A stretch of DNA of 60,248 bases from Psychrobacter sp. 1044 (GTDB taxonomy: Bacteria > Pseudomonadota > Gammaproteobacteria > Pseudomonadales > Moraxellaceae): positions 1 to 60,248 of the forward strand of contig NZ_CAJHAZ010000017.1 of NCBI RefSeq assembly GCF_904846525.1. The letters are read 5' to 3'. Of this stretch, positions 1 to 10,219 are shown in pieces. The notes under the pieces are model-generated. The model was not told the DNA's origin. It made no database searches and was given only the letters and a program-made list of their open reading frames with translations. Both the position numbers and the translations under genes were made by a program. Each line of letters begins with the position of its first letter. Positions within the stretch are counted from its first letter, which is position 1.

Positions 1-56
1 CCGATTGTACCGACGTTGACGTGTGGCTTTACGCGTTCAAACTTGGCCTTTGCCAT
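1..56 (-). CDS. tuf: Elongation factor Tu, N-terminus only (cut by window edge)
   Basis: Read on the minus strand from an ATG at 56, the first 18 codons give MAKAKFERVKPHVNVGTI, the characteristic N-terminus of EF-Tu just before its GTP-binding P-loop. The rest lies outside the window. A purine-rich GAGGAAA sits just upstream of the start as a ribosome binding site. Its place downstream of rpsL, rpsG and fusA on the same strand is the classical str operon order. EF-Tu delivers aminoacyl-tRNA to the ribosome. Many proteobacteria carry a second tuf gene elsewhere; that cannot be judged here. Confidence 0.93.
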   Translation of the reverse strand, partial: MAKAKFERVKPHVNVGTI

Positions 57-187
57 GGGTATTTCCTCTTTTTTTGGGGTCAAATGCTAAGCTCGTATAA
101 ATACGATAACAAAGACGATCTTGACCACATTAAGATAATTGTTAAAAGGGTACACATACTAATGTGCAGACATTATAAGAAAATCAC

Positions 188-221
188 CGCCAATAACAAG
201 TCTTTTAACCAATTATTGGCG
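188..221 (-). other. Hairpin in the fusA-tuf gap
   Basis: A 9-bp perfect inverted repeat, CGCCAATAA (188-196) and TTATTGGCG (213-221), lies in the 224-bp gap between fusA and tuf. It is not followed by a T-run on the minus strand, so it is more likely an RNA-processing or stability element than a strong terminator. Its function is inferred only from position. Confidence 0.4.
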
Positions 222-280
222 TATTCTTCTACGACAACATAGAGATAATAGCTACATTGTCATATTTAATAGACGATTAC

Positions 281-2407
281 TTACTCGTCATCATCTTTAT
301 TGTTGAATTTAGAGATGATGTCAGCAGCAACTGATTTTGGAATCTCAGCGTACTTTTGGAATTCCATTGAATAAGTAGCACGGCCTTGTGACATTGAGCG
401 CATTTGTGTGGCATAACCAAACATTTCTGCTAATGGTACTTCGGCACGGATCTGCTTAGTACCGCCAGGTAGGTCTTCCATGCCCTGTACTAAACCACGA
501 CGACGGTTAAGATCGCCCATGATATCGCCCATATAATCTTCAGGCGTTTCAACTTCAACTTTCATGATTGGCTCAAGTAGCGCTGGATCTGCTGCCATGA
601 AGCCTTTTCTGAATGCCATAGAACCAGCCATCTTAAATGATAGCTCATCCGAGTCGACGTCATGGTAAGAACCGTCATACAAGGTCGCTTTTACGCCAAC
701 CACTGGATAACCAGCAAGTACGCCATTTTTCATGCGTTCTCGGATACCTTTATCAACAGCACCATGGAATTCTTTCGGTACAGTACCACCAACAACTTCT
801 TCAGCGAATTCATATTCAGTATCGCCCGCTGGATCAAGTGGCTCAAGACGTAACCAAACGTGACCGAATTTACCACGACCACCAGTCTGACGTACGAATT
901 TGCCTTCTTGCTCAACCGTGTTACGGATCGTTTCACGATAAGCAACCTGCGGCGCACCGATGTTCGCTTCAACGTTAAACTCACGCTTCATACGATCCAC
1001 AAGAATCTCTAGATGCAACTCACCCATACCACTGATGATTGTCTGACCAGATTCTTCGTCAGTGTGTACACGGAACGATGGATCTTCTTTCGCCAAACGA
1101 CCTAAAGCGATTGACATTCTTTCTTGGTCAGCTTTGGTCTTAGGTTCAACCGCTAGGCTGATAACTGGATCTGGGAATTCCATGCGCTCAAGCGTGATAA
1201 CATTTTGCTCATCACATAGCGTGTCACCAGTCGTTACATCTTTCATGCCGACCAATGCAGCGATATCACCAGTACGGATTTCTTGCAACTCTTCTTGAGA
1301 GTTAGCCATCATCTGTACGATACGACCAACGCGCTCACGCTTCATTTTAACTGGGTTATAAACGCTGCTACCTTGCGTTAAAACACCTGAATAAACACGA
1401 ACGAAGGTTAAGTTACCAACGAATTTGTCATTCATGATTTTAAATGCTAAAGCTGAGAATGGCGCTTCATCTGACGCTTCACGAGTGCCTTCAGTTTCAT
1501 CTTTGTCATCAAGGATACCTTTAATAGCAGGTACATCCATTGGTGCTGGAAGATACTGAATAACCGCATCCAACATCTTTTGTACACCTTTGTTTTTAAA
1601 GGCAGTACCACAAAGTAATGGAATGATTTGGTTATCAATAGTCAATTGACGAATAGCAACGTTGATCTGCTCCACAGACAACTCGCCATTTTCTAGATAC
1701 TCATTCATCAATTCTTCTGTTGCTTCAGCCGCATTTTCTACAAGAATCTCACGATACTCTTCTGCTTTTTCTTGTAATTCAGCTGGGATTTCGCGCTCTT
1801 CAAACTCCATACCTTGAGATGCTTCATCCCAATAAAGAGCTTTCATCGTAACTAGATCGATAACGCCTTCGAAGTCATCTTCTTTACCAATTGGAATAAC
1901 CAATGGCACAGGATTACCACCTAGACGAGTTTTGATCTGCTCAATGACACGATAGAAATCAGCGCCAACGCGATCCATTTTGTTTACAAATGCAAGACGT
2001 GGAACTTTATATTTATTTGCCTGACGCCATACGGTCTCAGACTGTGGCTGAACGCCGCCTACTGCACAATAAACCATGCAAGCGCCATCAAGTACACGCA
2101 TAGAACGCTCAACTTCGATCGTGAAGTCAACGTGACCTGGGGTGTCAATAATGTTGATACGATGTTCGTCAAACTGTTTTGCCATACCTGACCAAAAACA
2201 AGTCGTCGCCGCTGAGGTAATAGTAATACCGCGCTCTTGTTCTTGCTCCATCCAGTCCATAGTGGCTGCGCCATCATGTACTTCACCAAGTTTGTGACTA
2301 ACACCGGTATAGAATAAAACACGCTCAGTAGTGGTTGTCTTACCAGCATCGATGTGCGCTGAGATACCAATGTTGCGATAGCGTTTTAGGGGAGTTTTAC
2401 GAGCCAT
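281..2407 (-). CDS. fusA: Elongation factor G
   Basis: A 708-residue translational GTPase that drives tRNA-mRNA translocation and, with ribosome recycling factor, splits the ribosome. The length matches bacterial EF-G. The N-terminus has the P-loop [10 protein letters not shown], followed by the switch region [11 protein letters not shown], the DTPGHVDF G3 motif and the NKMDR G4 motif. The C-terminal domains IV-V include [13 protein letters not shown]. The start at 2407 is supported by AGGAAAA about 8 nt upstream. It lies in the str operon between rpsG and tuf, but the gap to rpsG (526 bp between the two reading frames' ends and starts taken with the hairpin tract, 345 bp strictly noncoding) is longer than usual. 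No unusual residues were noticed. Confidence 0.98.
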   Translation of the reverse strand: MARKTPLKRYRNIGISAHIDAGKTTTTERVLFYTGVSHKLGEVHDGAATMDWMEQEQERGITITSAATTCFWSGMAKQFDEHRINIIDTPGHVDFTIEVERSMRVLDGACMVYCAVGGVQPQSETVWRQANKYKVPRLAFVNKMDRVGADFYRVIEQIKTRLGGNPVPLVIPIGKEDDFEGVIDLVTMKALYWDEASQGMEFEEREIPAELQEKAEEYREILVENAAEATEELMNEYLENGELSVEQINVAIRQLTIDNQIIPLLCGTAFKNKGVQKMLDAVIQYLPAPMDVPAIKGILDDKDETEGTREASDEAPFSALAFKIMNDKFVGNLTFVRVYSGVLTQGSSVYNPVKMKRERVGRIVQMMANSQEELQEIRTGDIAALVGMKDVTTGDTLCDEQNVITLERMEFPDPVISLAVEPKTKADQERMSIALGRLAKEDPSFRVHTDEESGQTIISGMGELHLEILVDRMKREFNVEANIGAPQVAYRETIRNTVEQEGKFVRQTGGRGKFGHVWLRLEPLDPAGDTEYEFAEEVVGGTVPKEFHGAVDKGIRERMKNGVLAGYPVVGVKATLYDGSYHDVDSDELSFKMAGSMAFRKGFMAADPALLEPIMKVEVETPEDYMGDIMGDLNRRRGLVQGMEDLPGGTKQIRAEVPLAEMFGYATQMRSMSQGRATYSMEFQKYAEIPKSVAADIISKFNNKDDDE

Positions 2408-2752
2408 AGTGTTTTCCTAGGAAAAGTCGTGTATATAATAATGTATTGTGTCTCTACCTCATACTCTATGACAAAGCGGTCAGCTTCATATTACTTACTG
2501 ATTATTGAGCCTAATACGGACAAAAAAAGAGCAAATACTAAGAATAGTGCGGCATCAGATTTGGGATGCTCTCTTGTGACAAGCATGCTTAATTAAGAGA
2601 GACATCTTGATAGATGTCCGCCATCTCGCTGTTGATAGTCAAAAACTACTTACAACAAGATAAACGATGGCGGCAATCAATAGAATAAATAACAATGTAA
2701 GATTAGCTGACTTCAGCCAGCTAATCTAAAGCTACTACTAATAGACAGTAGC
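2408..2752 (-). other. Structured rpsG-fusA intergenic region
   Basis: This 345-bp gap inside the str operon holds several inverted repeats. AAGCTACT/AGTAGCTT (2729-2754) overlaps the rpsG stop codon. GATTAGCTG/CAGCTAATC (2701-2726) follows it directly. GACATC/GATGTC (2601-2618) and CCGCCATC/GATGGCGG (2618-2673, long loop) lie further on. None is followed by a long T-run on the minus strand, so partial attenuation or RNA processing is more likely than full termination. I found no convincing promoter for fusA here. Confidence 0.5.
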
Positions 2753-3226
2753 TTAGAAGCGGTAATGAGAGAACGCTTTGTTAGCATCTGCCATGCGGTG
2801 AACTTCGTCACGCTTTTTCATAGCAGCGCCTTTGCCATCAGCAGCATCATTCAATTCGCCAGCCAAACGCAAAGCCATTGATTTTTCAGAACGCTTAGCA
2901 GCAGCTTCAGCTAACCAACGCATAGCCAAGGCAGTACGACGGGAGGGGCGTACTTCCATTGGTACTTGGTAGGTTGCACCACCAACGCGGCGAGCTTTCA
3001 CTTCTACCATTGGGCGTACATTTTCTAAAACTTCTTCGAAGAAAGATACTGGATCTTCGATTTTACGTTTTTCGCTTACTGTTTCAAGTGCACCGTAAAC
3101 GATACGCTCAGCAGTAGATTTTTTACCATGACTCATTACATGGTTGATGAATTTTGCAACAGTTTGGCTACCAAACTTAGGATCCGGTAGGATCTCACGG
3201 GTAGCAACGACGCGACGTCTTGGCAT
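2753..3226 (-). CDS. rpsG: 30S ribosomal protein S7
   Basis: Primary 16S rRNA-binding protein of the small-subunit head, next to the decoding centre, and in many bacteria the translational repressor of the str operon. The start is set at 3226, giving [20 protein letters not shown], the standard S7 N-terminus; a 17-codon in-frame extension further upstream looks non-native. AAGGAT lies upstream of this ATG. The protein is 157 residues, the usual S7 length, and includes [14 protein letters not shown] and the C-terminal [10 protein letters not shown]. It is followed by two hairpins, one of which overlaps its stop codon. Confidence 0.97.
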   Translation of the reverse strand: MPRRRVVATREILPDPKFGSQTVAKFINHVMSHGKKSTAERIVYGALETVSEKRKIEDPVSFFEEVLENVRPMVEVKARRVGGATYQVPMEVRPSRRTALAMRWLAEAAAKRSEKSMALRLAGELNDAADGKGAAMKKRDEVHRMADANKAFSHYRF

Positions 3227-3432
3227 AATAAATATCCTTTTCTTCAGGAGTGTCTGACATTCACAATCTCGCACCAATTAATATTGGATGGCGTTATATC
3301 GAGTTGTCAGTCAGCCTTACTGCACGGCGGTATGTTTTAACAGTGAATTACTAATTTAATAATACTGTCAACACCAGACCCATGCACAGTTAATGTTTGG
3401 TATAAAAAAGCTTAGCTAATAACGATTCGTTA

Positions 3433-3807
3433 TTAAACTTTAGGCTTCTTAGCACCATATTTAGAGCGACCTTGCTTACGGTCTTTTACGCCTGCGCAAT
3501 CTAATGCACCACGAACGGTGTGATAACGTACACCTGGTAGATCTTTGACACGACCACCACGGATAAGAACAACACTGTGCTCTTGTAAGTTATGACCTTC
3601 GCCGCCGATGTAGCTTGATACTTCATAGCCTGAAGTCAAACGTACACGACATACTTTACGCATGGCTGAGTTAGGTTTTTTAGGGGTAGTAGTATATACG
3701 CGAGTACATACACCACGACGTTGTGGGCACGCTTCCAACGCAGGAACTTTTGACTTTTCCTTGATGGTTTTGCGACCTTTACGAATCAATTGGTTAGTTG
3801 TTGCCAT
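3433..3807 (-). CDS. rpsL: 30S ribosomal protein S12
   Basis: S12 sits at the decoding centre and affects accuracy and streptomycin response. The start at 3807 ([13 protein letters not shown]) gives 124 residues, the family length; GAAGGAT lies just upstream. An in-frame extension to 3864 reads into the leader and is rejected. Lys43 (in TPKKPNSA) and Lys88 (in GRVKDLPG) are both the wild-type residues of a streptomycin-sensitive S12. It is the first gene of the str operon, followed by rpsG after 206 bp. Confidence 0.97.
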   Translation of the reverse strand: MATTNQLIRKGRKTIKEKSKVPALEACPQRRGVCTRVYTTTPKKPNSAMRKVCRVRLTSGYEVSSYIGGEGHNLQEHSVVLIRGGRVKDLPGVRYHTVRGALDCAGVKDRKQGRSKYGAKKPKV

Positions 3808-3910
3808 GAGGCATCCTTCTCCCGTTTGGTATAAAACAAAAAAATGGGGAAAAGCACCATCCATCTGACTTTAACGACAGATTTTGGTACACCCATTTTT
3901 AGGACAGTGT

Positions 3911-3939
3911 ATTATAAAGAGTTGTTGCTGCTATTTCAA
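3911..3939 (-). promoter_or_regulatory. str operon sigma-70 promoter
   Basis: On the minus strand there is TTGAAA (3934-3939), exactly 17 bp, then TATAAT (3911-3916), about 105 bp before the rpsL start. The -10 is a perfect consensus and the spacing is optimal. This fits a highly expressed ribosomal-protein operon. Confidence 0.85.
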
Positions 3940-4265
3940 CCACTTATGCGTGATTGCACTTTACAACATTTGATAGATATGCATTCACCCTACTACTATA
4001 ACACTTTATCTATTTTTAGTTAAAAATCAGCTAAAAAGTAGATTGTCATACAGTATATCGAAAGTAGCATTACGAACGATTTAAATAGAATGTTTGACTA
4101 TAAATAAATAGCAATTTATAAATACTAAATGGCGATATTATCTTGTTTTTCAAGAGAAAGAAGACACTATCGCCAAAATTAGTAGTAGATATCCAGCTCA
4201 TAATCCTTCTATGATATAAGCTGGCTGAAGAAAGAAAACAGGTAAGTCTGATTATTTAGGTGTTC
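3940..4265. other. Intergenic region between the str promoter and the EcsC-family gene
   Basis: This AT-rich stretch has no credible gene. An imperfect hairpin, CCAGCTCAT (4193-4201) with ATAAGCTGG (4216-4224), lies about 40 bp past the stop of the EcsC-family gene and could be its weak terminator on the minus strand, although no T-run follows. Nothing else was recognised. Confidence 0.4.
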
Positions 4266-5459
4266 TTATTTGCTTTTCTTGTTAGCCGTCTTGTTTGATT
4301 TGCTGTCAGAGGATTTGTTCTGACTGCCTTGCTTATCATTGTTGTCATTGTCGTCTTTCTGCGTTTTTTTTACGACCTTTTCATCAGCTTCTTGATGGTT
4401 ATTTTTTTCTTTAGTAGTATCTTTCTTGCTATCGGTATCCTTGCTTGACTCTTTCTCAGCATCTTGCTGCTTGTCATTGTCAGCTGTTTTGTTTACCTTA
4501 GCTTCATTACCGCTATCATCAGTGATTGCACGATTGGCAAGTTTGGCTTCTGGGGCAAAAGTCGCTTGAGCCACGCCAATCACTTCATCAATGAGCTGGC
4601 TGTTGTAGCGCATACCAACGATAACAGCGGTAACTGGTAAGAATTTGCGTATCCATGTTAAATTGATTTTATCCAAGTCAATACCGACCTGACTGGCAAT
4701 ACTGTCAACTTGTTCTGCATAAAAGTTGACGTTTTTATCCTTTAGACCTAGGTTTTTTAGCTCATTATGTAGACCACTGCTTTGGGCATTATCCAATAAG
4801 CCTTTGCCGATACCAATACCTGCTAGCAATGCTTGTTTTTCTTGCATCTTGCTCAGATCAGCATTCGCTAGCAGCTCGTATGCCATTTTGACGCCTTGCT
4901 TACCTGTGAGTGGTTTATTGTAGACAGCACCCAACTGATAGACGGTACGTAATGATACCAATAAAAGCCAAAGTGTATCAGCCAGCAGACCAGGAAGCCC
5001 AGCCAAACCTGTTAAGCCCCCTATCGTTGCCAATGCACGATTTTGATTGGCGATATCAGTGGCTAATGCATAACGCTCTTCATCATCTAAGCTTGCGATA
5101 TTGGCGAAACGATGCTCATTAGGTAAATCAATCTGACTCCAATTAGAGGCAAGGTTTGCCACTTGTGCAAAAGCGCTATCGACCGTCGACTGAAAAAAAC
5201 TGTTTGGCACTACTTTTTTGGCATATTTACCATAAGTGGCAAAACGTGGCCCTAATAATTGCTGAGTGGCTTTTAACGTTTGCTCACGGAATAAATCCTG
5301 CTGATAGTCTTCATCGCCTAAGTTGACTACTTTGTATTGACGCGGTTTGCCCGTCTTAGCATTCACGCTATCAATCATAGCGCCCACGCGCTCTAGATTG
5401 TTGCGAGTAAAAGAGCCAACGGTAGTGATACCTTTAGAGAGAGTGCTACGCTTCGCCAT
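4266..5459 (-). CDS. EcsC family protein with a long charged C-terminal tail
   Basis: A 397-residue protein. The central part (about residues 130-300) resembles the EcsC family, with a Gly/Leu-rich hydrophobic stretch GLAGLPGLLADTLWLLLVSL and the following LRTVYQLGAVY. EcsC proteins are named from the B. subtilis ecs operon and have no agreed biochemical role. From about residue 312 to the end the sequence is almost wholly Lys, Asp, Ser, Asn, Thr, Glu and Gln, a disordered tail rarely part of the family core. The gene is monocistronic, with its own promoter at 5509-5536 and the str promoter downstream. The assignment is from pattern recognition; function unknown. Confidence 0.75.
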   Translation of the reverse strand: MAKRSTLSKGITTVGSFTRNNLERVGAMIDSVNAKTGKPRQYKVVNLGDEDYQQDLFREQTLKATQQLLGPRFATYGKYAKKVVPNSFFQSTVDSAFAQVANLASNWSQIDLPNEHRFANIASLDDEERYALATDIANQNRALATIGGLTGLAGLPGLLADTLWLLLVSLRTVYQLGAVYNKPLTGKQGVKMAYELLANADLSKMQEKQALLAGIGIGKGLLDNAQSSGLHNELKNLGLKDKNVNFYAEQVDSIASQVGIDLDKINLTWIRKFLPVTAVIVGMRYNSQLIDEVIGVAQATFAPEAKLANRAITDDSGNEAKVNKTADNDKQQDAEKESSKDTDSKKDTTKEKNNHQEADEKVVKKTQKDDNDNNDKQGSQNKSSDSKSNKTANKKSK

Positions 5460-5508
5460 CTTGATGTCCTTAATGTGATGAGTAATTTTGTTTTATTGTA
5501 AGCGATTT

Positions 5509-5536
5509 ATAATAATAGATGTGCCATTCTAGTCAA
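5509..5536 (-). promoter_or_regulatory. Probable promoter of the EcsC-family gene
   Basis: On the minus strand, TTGACT (5531-5536), 16 bp, then TATTAT (5509-5514), about 50 bp before the start codon. An alternative -10, TATAAA, lies 3 bp further downstream. Confidence 0.6.
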
Positions 5537-5955
5537 TCACTATAATCGATGTCAGTGCGAACAATGTTATCGCAATCACAAATTTTGTATCCAAAAGTAT
5601 CACTTAATGTATGATTGATACCATTGTGCAAGCTGTCTTAAGCCAAATAGTCTTTATAGATAACTTTAGACAGCAAGCGCGATTTTGTCGTTATTTTGCA
5701 CTTGTACAAAGATTTTGGACGCTCGATACGTTATCATGTGCCATAACTCACAGTACACTTGTACTTCTATTTATAAGTAGTTCGTTACTTATAAATAATC
5801 AGTTACCAAGCATATAGTTTTACTATGATCATCACAATGACTGTAAAATGAGGCTTTGACGCTCACTACATCCTAATATTAAATAATAGAAATACATACT
5901 TAAAAACGATTATTAAAAGTAATTGTGAAAAATTGTTACTCATAAGGAATAGAAT
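5537..5955. other. Intergenic region upstream of fabB, with possible fabB promoter
   Basis: No credible gene: a 68-codon open frame at 5611-5817 has no ribosome binding site and no family features. A candidate plus-strand promoter for fabB is TTGACG (5856-5861) with TAAATA 18 bp later (5880-5885) or TATTAA 15 bp later (5877-5882). AAGGAA just before 5956 is the fabB ribosome binding site. Confidence 0.4.
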
Positions 5956-7191
5956 ATGCGCCGCGTTGTTATCACTGGAGCAGGGATCGTCTCTTGTATC
6001 GGACATGATTTAGCCACGGTTACTGCCGCTCTAAAGCAAGGGCAGTCTGGCATTACATTTAATGAGGCTTATGCTGAGCATGGGTTTAAATCACACGTTA
6101 GCGGTAGTATCGACCAGTCGACGCTTGATACCAGTGGTATCGATCGTAAGTTGAAGCGGTTTTTTAGTGATGCCAGTCTATACGCTTATGTTAGTGCTTT
6201 AAACGCCATTGAGCAGTCTGGTTTGTCGCTTGAAACCATCAATAATAACCCACGCGTGGGCGTGGTCGCAAGCTCTGGCGGCGCATCGACAGAGAATATC
6301 GTCAATGCCATAGATGCCATGCGGGATAAAGGTCTGCGCGGTGTCGGCGCGATGGCTGTGCCAAAAACGATGGGCAGCTCAGTATCAGCGGCATTGGCAA
6401 CAGGTTTAAAAATCCAAGGCGTATCATACTCGCTCACCTCTGCGTGTGCGACGTCGACGCATTGTATCGGTCATGCGGCTGAACTTATTCAGTTAGGCAA
6501 AGCAGATGTGATACTCGCGGGTGGTAGCGAAGCGGAACACTGGACACAGTCTTGTATGTTTGATGCGATGGGTGCAGTCAGTACGCAGTATAATGAGACA
6601 CCGCAGCGCGCCTCAAGAGCTTATGATAAAGATCGTGATGGCTTTGTGATTGCTGCTGGTGGTGCGATGGTAGTGGTTGAAAGTCTAGAGCATGCCCAAG
6701 CACGTGGTGCCAATATACTGGCTGAAATCGTCGGTTATGGTGCCAGCTCTGATGGCGCTGAAATGGTTGCGCCAAGTGGTGAAGGTGCCGTGCGCTGTAT
6801 GCAGCAAGCACTGGCCGAAGCTGGTTTGCAAACTGTCGACTATATCAATAGCCACGGTACTAGTACGCCACTTGGTGACATCACTGAGCTTAAAGCCATT
6901 GCTAAAGCATTTGGCGATGATATCAGTCAAGTACCTGCGATCAGCTCTACTAAATCTATGACAGGTCATAGCCTTGGTGCCGTTGGTGCGCAAGAATTAA
7001 TCTATTGCTTATTGATGCTACAAGAAGGCTTCATTGCGCCCAGTATCAATGTTGATAATTTAGACCCTGCGGCTGAAGGCTTTGATATTGTCACCGAAAT
7101 GCGTGAAGCCAAGCTTGAGACACTAATGAGCAACAGCTTTGGCTTTGGCGGTACTAATGCCACATTAATCATTAAAAAGTTTGACGCCTAA
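5956..7191 (+). CDS. fabB: Beta-ketoacyl-ACP synthase I
   Basis: Condensing enzyme of type II fatty acid synthesis, cytosolic; it elongates acyl-ACP with malonyl-ACP and is the class needed for unsaturated fatty acids in gammaproteobacteria. The protein is 411 residues, near the usual 400-410. The catalytic Cys is Cys164 in [10 protein letters not shown]; the two His are His300 in [11 protein letters not shown] and His338 in [11 protein letters not shown], with Lys333 nearby, matching the Cys-His-His triad of FabB. AAGGAA supports the start. It ends 2 bp before the upstream-most possible start of pabB, so the two are probably co-transcribed. No fabA lies beside it, unlike in some relatives. 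Confidence 0.93.
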   Translation: MRRVVITGAGIVSCIGHDLATVTAALKQGQSGITFNEAYAEHGFKSHVSGSIDQSTLDTSGIDRKLKRFFSDASLYAYVSALNAIEQSGLSLETINNNPRVGVVASSGGASTENIVNAIDAMRDKGLRGVGAMAVPKTMGSSVSAALATGLKIQGVSYSLTSACATSTHCIGHAAELIQLGKADVILAGGSEAEHWTQSCMFDAMGAVSTQYNETPQRASRAYDKDRDGFVIAAGGAMVVVESLEHAQARGANILAEIVGYGASSDGAEMVAPSGEGAVRCMQQALAEAGLQTVDYINSHGTSTPLGDITELKAIAKAFGDDISQVPAISSTKSMTGHSLGAVGAQELIYCLLMLQEGFIAPSINVDNLDPAAEGFDIVTEMREAKLETLMSNSFGFGGTNATLIIKKFDA

Positions 7192-7193
7192 CT

Positions 7194-8882
7194 ATGCTCG
7201 CAGCACATCCTCTCAAAACTGAGCAAATAATGTCTGATCCATCGCCAGCTACTAAACCTAGCTGGCGTTTTGGTGACCTATCGGCTGCAGAACTTATGCC
7301 GCTGCTACAGCAGTATTTAATCGCACAAGATACTAAGGCAAACTGGCAATTGGTTTGGCTCAACAATGATGGCCGACCGGTGATTGGCTTATTGCCAAAA
7401 GTAAGCTGGTCTGTTTATGATTGCGCTGAAAACACGTCAAATTCGAACGAACAAGCAGCCCTTTATCAAGTCACAAAAACCTGCCGTGACGCCGTCCACA
7501 ATGATATCACTCATATGAGTTATAACGACTGGCAAGATGAATTAATCAGTTATAGTCAAACTTATGAGATTGATAATGAAAACTCAGAATCAGTAAGCGA
7601 TTTAAATGAAAAACCAAGTTATCATCATGGTCTGATAGGTTTTATTGGTTATGATATTGCGGCTCATGAGCTAAGCCCGGCCGCCAAAATTGAGCGAGCA
7701 GCACAGCCTTGTGCCGTATTAGGACATTATGATATTTACTTAGCACCTGAGAAAAATCATGGCAACACGGGTTGGAAATTAACGATAAAGGCAACTGCTA
7801 ACGACTCTGATAATCAGCAAAAAAATAAAATTATCAAGGCACTTGTCTCTTATTTAGATATAGTAGATAAAAATCTGGCTGATAACTGTCTCAATAAAAC
7901 GCAACTGACAGCATCACCACTGCCTGCTCCTTTAGTATTAAAGTCACGATGGCGCAAACAAGACTATCAACAAGCATTCAATCAAACCCAAAAATATCTA
8001 CAGCAAGGCGACTGTTATCAAATCAACCTAACCCAAGAATGGCAAGGTTTTTTTGATCATAACCCTAGCGATAATAGCGCTTTGCCGATGCTGATTGATT
8101 ACTTACCTGCTTTACATCGTAATACCCGAGCACCTTTTGCTGGATACTTAGCGGTTAATCCCTTTAACCGTGAAATCAAAAATAATACGTCCCAGCATCC
8201 GTTTGAATTATTGAGCTGCTCGCCTGAGTTGTTTTTTACATTTACCAAGGATATCGATACTGGCAAGCACCATATCATCACTAAGCCCATCAAAGGGACC
8301 ATGCCGCGCAGCACTAATATTCAACAAGACCATGCTTATAAACAGCAACTGACTGATAGTGAAAAGGATCGCGCCGAAAATGTGATGATTGTCGATTTAT
8401 TGCGTAATGACTTGGGTAAATATGCCAAGATAGGCAGCGTAAAAGTGCCGCAGTTATTCGCAATTGAGAGTTTTAGCAATGTGCACCATATGGTCAGCAC
8501 CATTACCGCAGAATTACAGACGGACACTCACCCACTCGCCGTTTTGTTTGGTAGTTTGCCTGCTGGCTCGATTACTGGCACACCAAAAAAGCGAGCGGTT
8601 GAAATTATATCTGAGCTAGAAACTGCACCGCGCGGTGCTTATTGCGGCACATTGGGCTATATGAACTTTGATGGTAGTGGTCAATGGAATGTGCTCATTC
8701 GTACGCTGCAAGCTAACACTTCATCACATAATGAGTTGGATCAAAAAAGACATATCAGCTTATGGGCAGGCGGTGGTATCACTGTCGCCTCTGATTGCCA
8801 TGCTGAATACCAAGAATGTTTGGATAAAGTCGGTAATCTATTAAGCGTTTTAACTCAAGAAAATATCCATAAATATCCTTAA
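7194..8882 (+). CDS. pabB: Aminodeoxychorismate synthase component I
   Basis: Converts chorismate with ammonia (from a PabA glutaminase) to 4-amino-4-deoxychorismate for folate. It is 562 residues, longer than E. coli PabB (453), partly because of hydrophilic inserts such as ENTSNSNEQ and NENSESVSDLNEK in the N-terminal half. The C-terminal chorismate-binding domain is clear: PIKGTMPRS with the Lys typical of PabB (anthranilate synthases have PIAGT), DRAENVMIVDLLRNDLG, and GSITGTPKKRAVE. The annotated start is 2 bp after fabB; a second ATG at 7230 (MSDPSPATKP) is also possible and neither has a strong ribosome binding site. No pabA is visible in the window. Confidence 0.9.
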   Translation: MLAAHPLKTEQIMSDPSPATKPSWRFGDLSAAELMPLLQQYLIAQDTKANWQLVWLNNDGRPVIGLLPKVSWSVYDCAENTSNSNEQAALYQVTKTCRDAVHNDITHMSYNDWQDELISYSQTYEIDNENSESVSDLNEKPSYHHGLIGFIGYDIAAHELSPAAKIERAAQPCAVLGHYDIYLAPEKNHGNTGWKLTIKATANDSDNQQKNKIIKALVSYLDIVDKNLADNCLNKTQLTASPLPAPLVLKSRWRKQDYQQAFNQTQKYLQQGDCYQINLTQEWQGFFDHNPSDNSALPMLIDYLPALHRNTRAPFAGYLAVNPFNREIKNNTSQHPFELLSCSPELFFTFTKDIDTGKHHIITKPIKGTMPRSTNIQQDHAYKQQLTDSEKDRAENVMIVDLLRNDLGKYAKIGSVKVPQLFAIESFSNVHHMVSTITAELQTDTHPLAVLFGSLPAGSITGTPKKRAVEIISELETAPRGAYCGTLGYMNFDGSGQWNVLIRTLQANTSSHNELDQKRHISLWAGGGITVASDCHAEYQECLDKVGNLLSVLTQENIHKYP

Positions 8883-8916
8883 GGTCGTTCTAAAAGTACG
8901 ACCAAAGAAGTCCATC

Positions 8917-8952
8917 AAAAAGCCTGCTCAACACAATGTTGGCAGGCTTTTT
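8917..8952. terminator. Bidirectional terminator between pabB and hisC
   Basis: AAAAAGCCTGC (8917-8927) pairs with GCAGGCTTTTT (8942-8952), with an extra CAACA/TGTTG inner stem. The A-run and T-run let it serve both pabB (plus) and hisC (minus), which converge here. Confidence 0.9.
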
Positions 8953-9006
8953 GATCAATACAAGCATCGTGATGCAATTATAAAGATTTAAATCGCGAAC
9001 CAGATA

Positions 9007-10140
9007 TTAATCAGCAATGATTTCAGCCTCTTTTTGCAACATCTCTAGAGCATCTATCAAACGGTTGTTTTGCTCTGCTGTACCGGTAGTGATACGCAAA
9101 TACTCATTGATGCGTGGCTTGTCAAAATGACGGACGATGATGCCTTGCTCACGTAACGCATTCGCTACCGTATTAGCATTACCGTCTTTAGGACGGGCAA
9201 AAACAAAGTTGGCATGCGATGGCAACACATCAAAACCTAACGCTGTCAGCTCTGCTGTCAGAGAGTGGCGTAAGTCGATGACTTGCTGGCAAGTCTGGGT
9301 AAAATACTCAACATCCAATACACTGGCAGTTGCCCCTACTTGCGCCAGCTTATCCAGTGGATAGCTATTAAAGCTGTTTTTCATACGGGTTAAGGCTTCA
9401 ATCAATGAGGCATTACCAAAAGCCATACCAACGCGTAATCCAGCAAGCGAACGTGACTTTGAAAAGGTTTGGGTCACAAGAATGTTGTCAAACTCATTGA
9501 TTAAACTCACTGCTGAAATTTCTGTATCTGAACTGCCATCAGCTGCCTGCGCAAAATCAATATAAGCCTCATCAATCACAATCACTGAATTTGAGTGCTC
9601 ACTAGCCAGCTTGCGAATATCGGCAAGCGATAATAGCAGTCCAGTTGGGGCATTTGGATTGGCAATGATGATGCCGCTACAAGGCTGGCGATAAGCATCA
9701 GGATCAATACTAAAATCTTCTTCCAAGGCGATTTGTACCAGCTCGATACCAAAGGTCTGCGCATAGACTGGATAGAAACTATAGCTGATATCGGGTGCTA
9801 AAACAGGTCGCTCTTTTAGAAAAAAGCTGGCAAATACTAGCGCCAATACTTCATCAGAGCCATTGCCAACAAACACTTGGTTGATATCAATATCATAGAG
9901 TTGTGCCAATGCGGCACGCAAATCATCAGACTCAGGCGCTGGATATAAACGCAGATCATCCGCTTGCTGCTCTAGGACTTTTGCGATTGCCTCGCCTACT
10001 TTCGGTGACGGTGGGAATGGGTTTTCATTGGTATTTAATTTGCATAAATTTTCATGCTGAGGCTGCTCACCAGGAACGTAAGGTGACAAATTACGCGCTT
10101 TAGATGACCAAAGTCTGGTGTCTATCTTTAACTCACTCAT
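9007..10140 (-). CDS. hisC: Histidinol-phosphate aminotransferase
   Basis: PLP-dependent class II aminotransferase of histidine synthesis; it makes histidinol phosphate from imidazole-acetol phosphate and glutamate. The protein is 377 residues. Family signatures include NTNENPFPPSP near the N-terminus, GNGSDEVL, PNAPTG, VIDEAYIDFA, and TFSKSRSLAGLRVG whose Lys holds PLP. It lies 79 bp downstream of hisD on the same strand and is probably the last gene of that transcript, ending at the shared terminator at 8917-8952. Confidence 0.95.
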   Translation of the reverse strand: MSELKIDTRLWSSKARNLSPYVPGEQPQHENLCKLNTNENPFPPSPKVGEAIAKVLEQQADDLRLYPAPESDDLRAALAQLYDIDINQVFVGNGSDEVLALVFASFFLKERPVLAPDISYSFYPVYAQTFGIELVQIALEEDFSIDPDAYRQPCSGIIIANPNAPTGLLLSLADIRKLASEHSNSVIVIDEAYIDFAQAADGSSDTEISAVSLINEFDNILVTQTFSKSRSLAGLRVGMAFGNASLIEALTRMKNSFNSYPLDKLAQVGATASVLDVEYFTQTCQQVIDLRHSLTAELTALGFDVLPSHANFVFARPKDGNANTVANALREQGIIVRHFDKPRINEYLRITTGTAEQNNRLIDALEMLQKEAEIIAD

Positions 10141-10219
10141 AAGTTATCCTACTATTAGCCACATAAATTATTAAATATAAATCTCAAAAGTACAATTCAA
10201 AAGTAATCATTAAGCCACG

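Noticed and set aside
5611..5817. 68-codon open frame in the gap before fabB
   Set aside because: No ribosome binding site, no motif, and odd composition; treated as noncoding.
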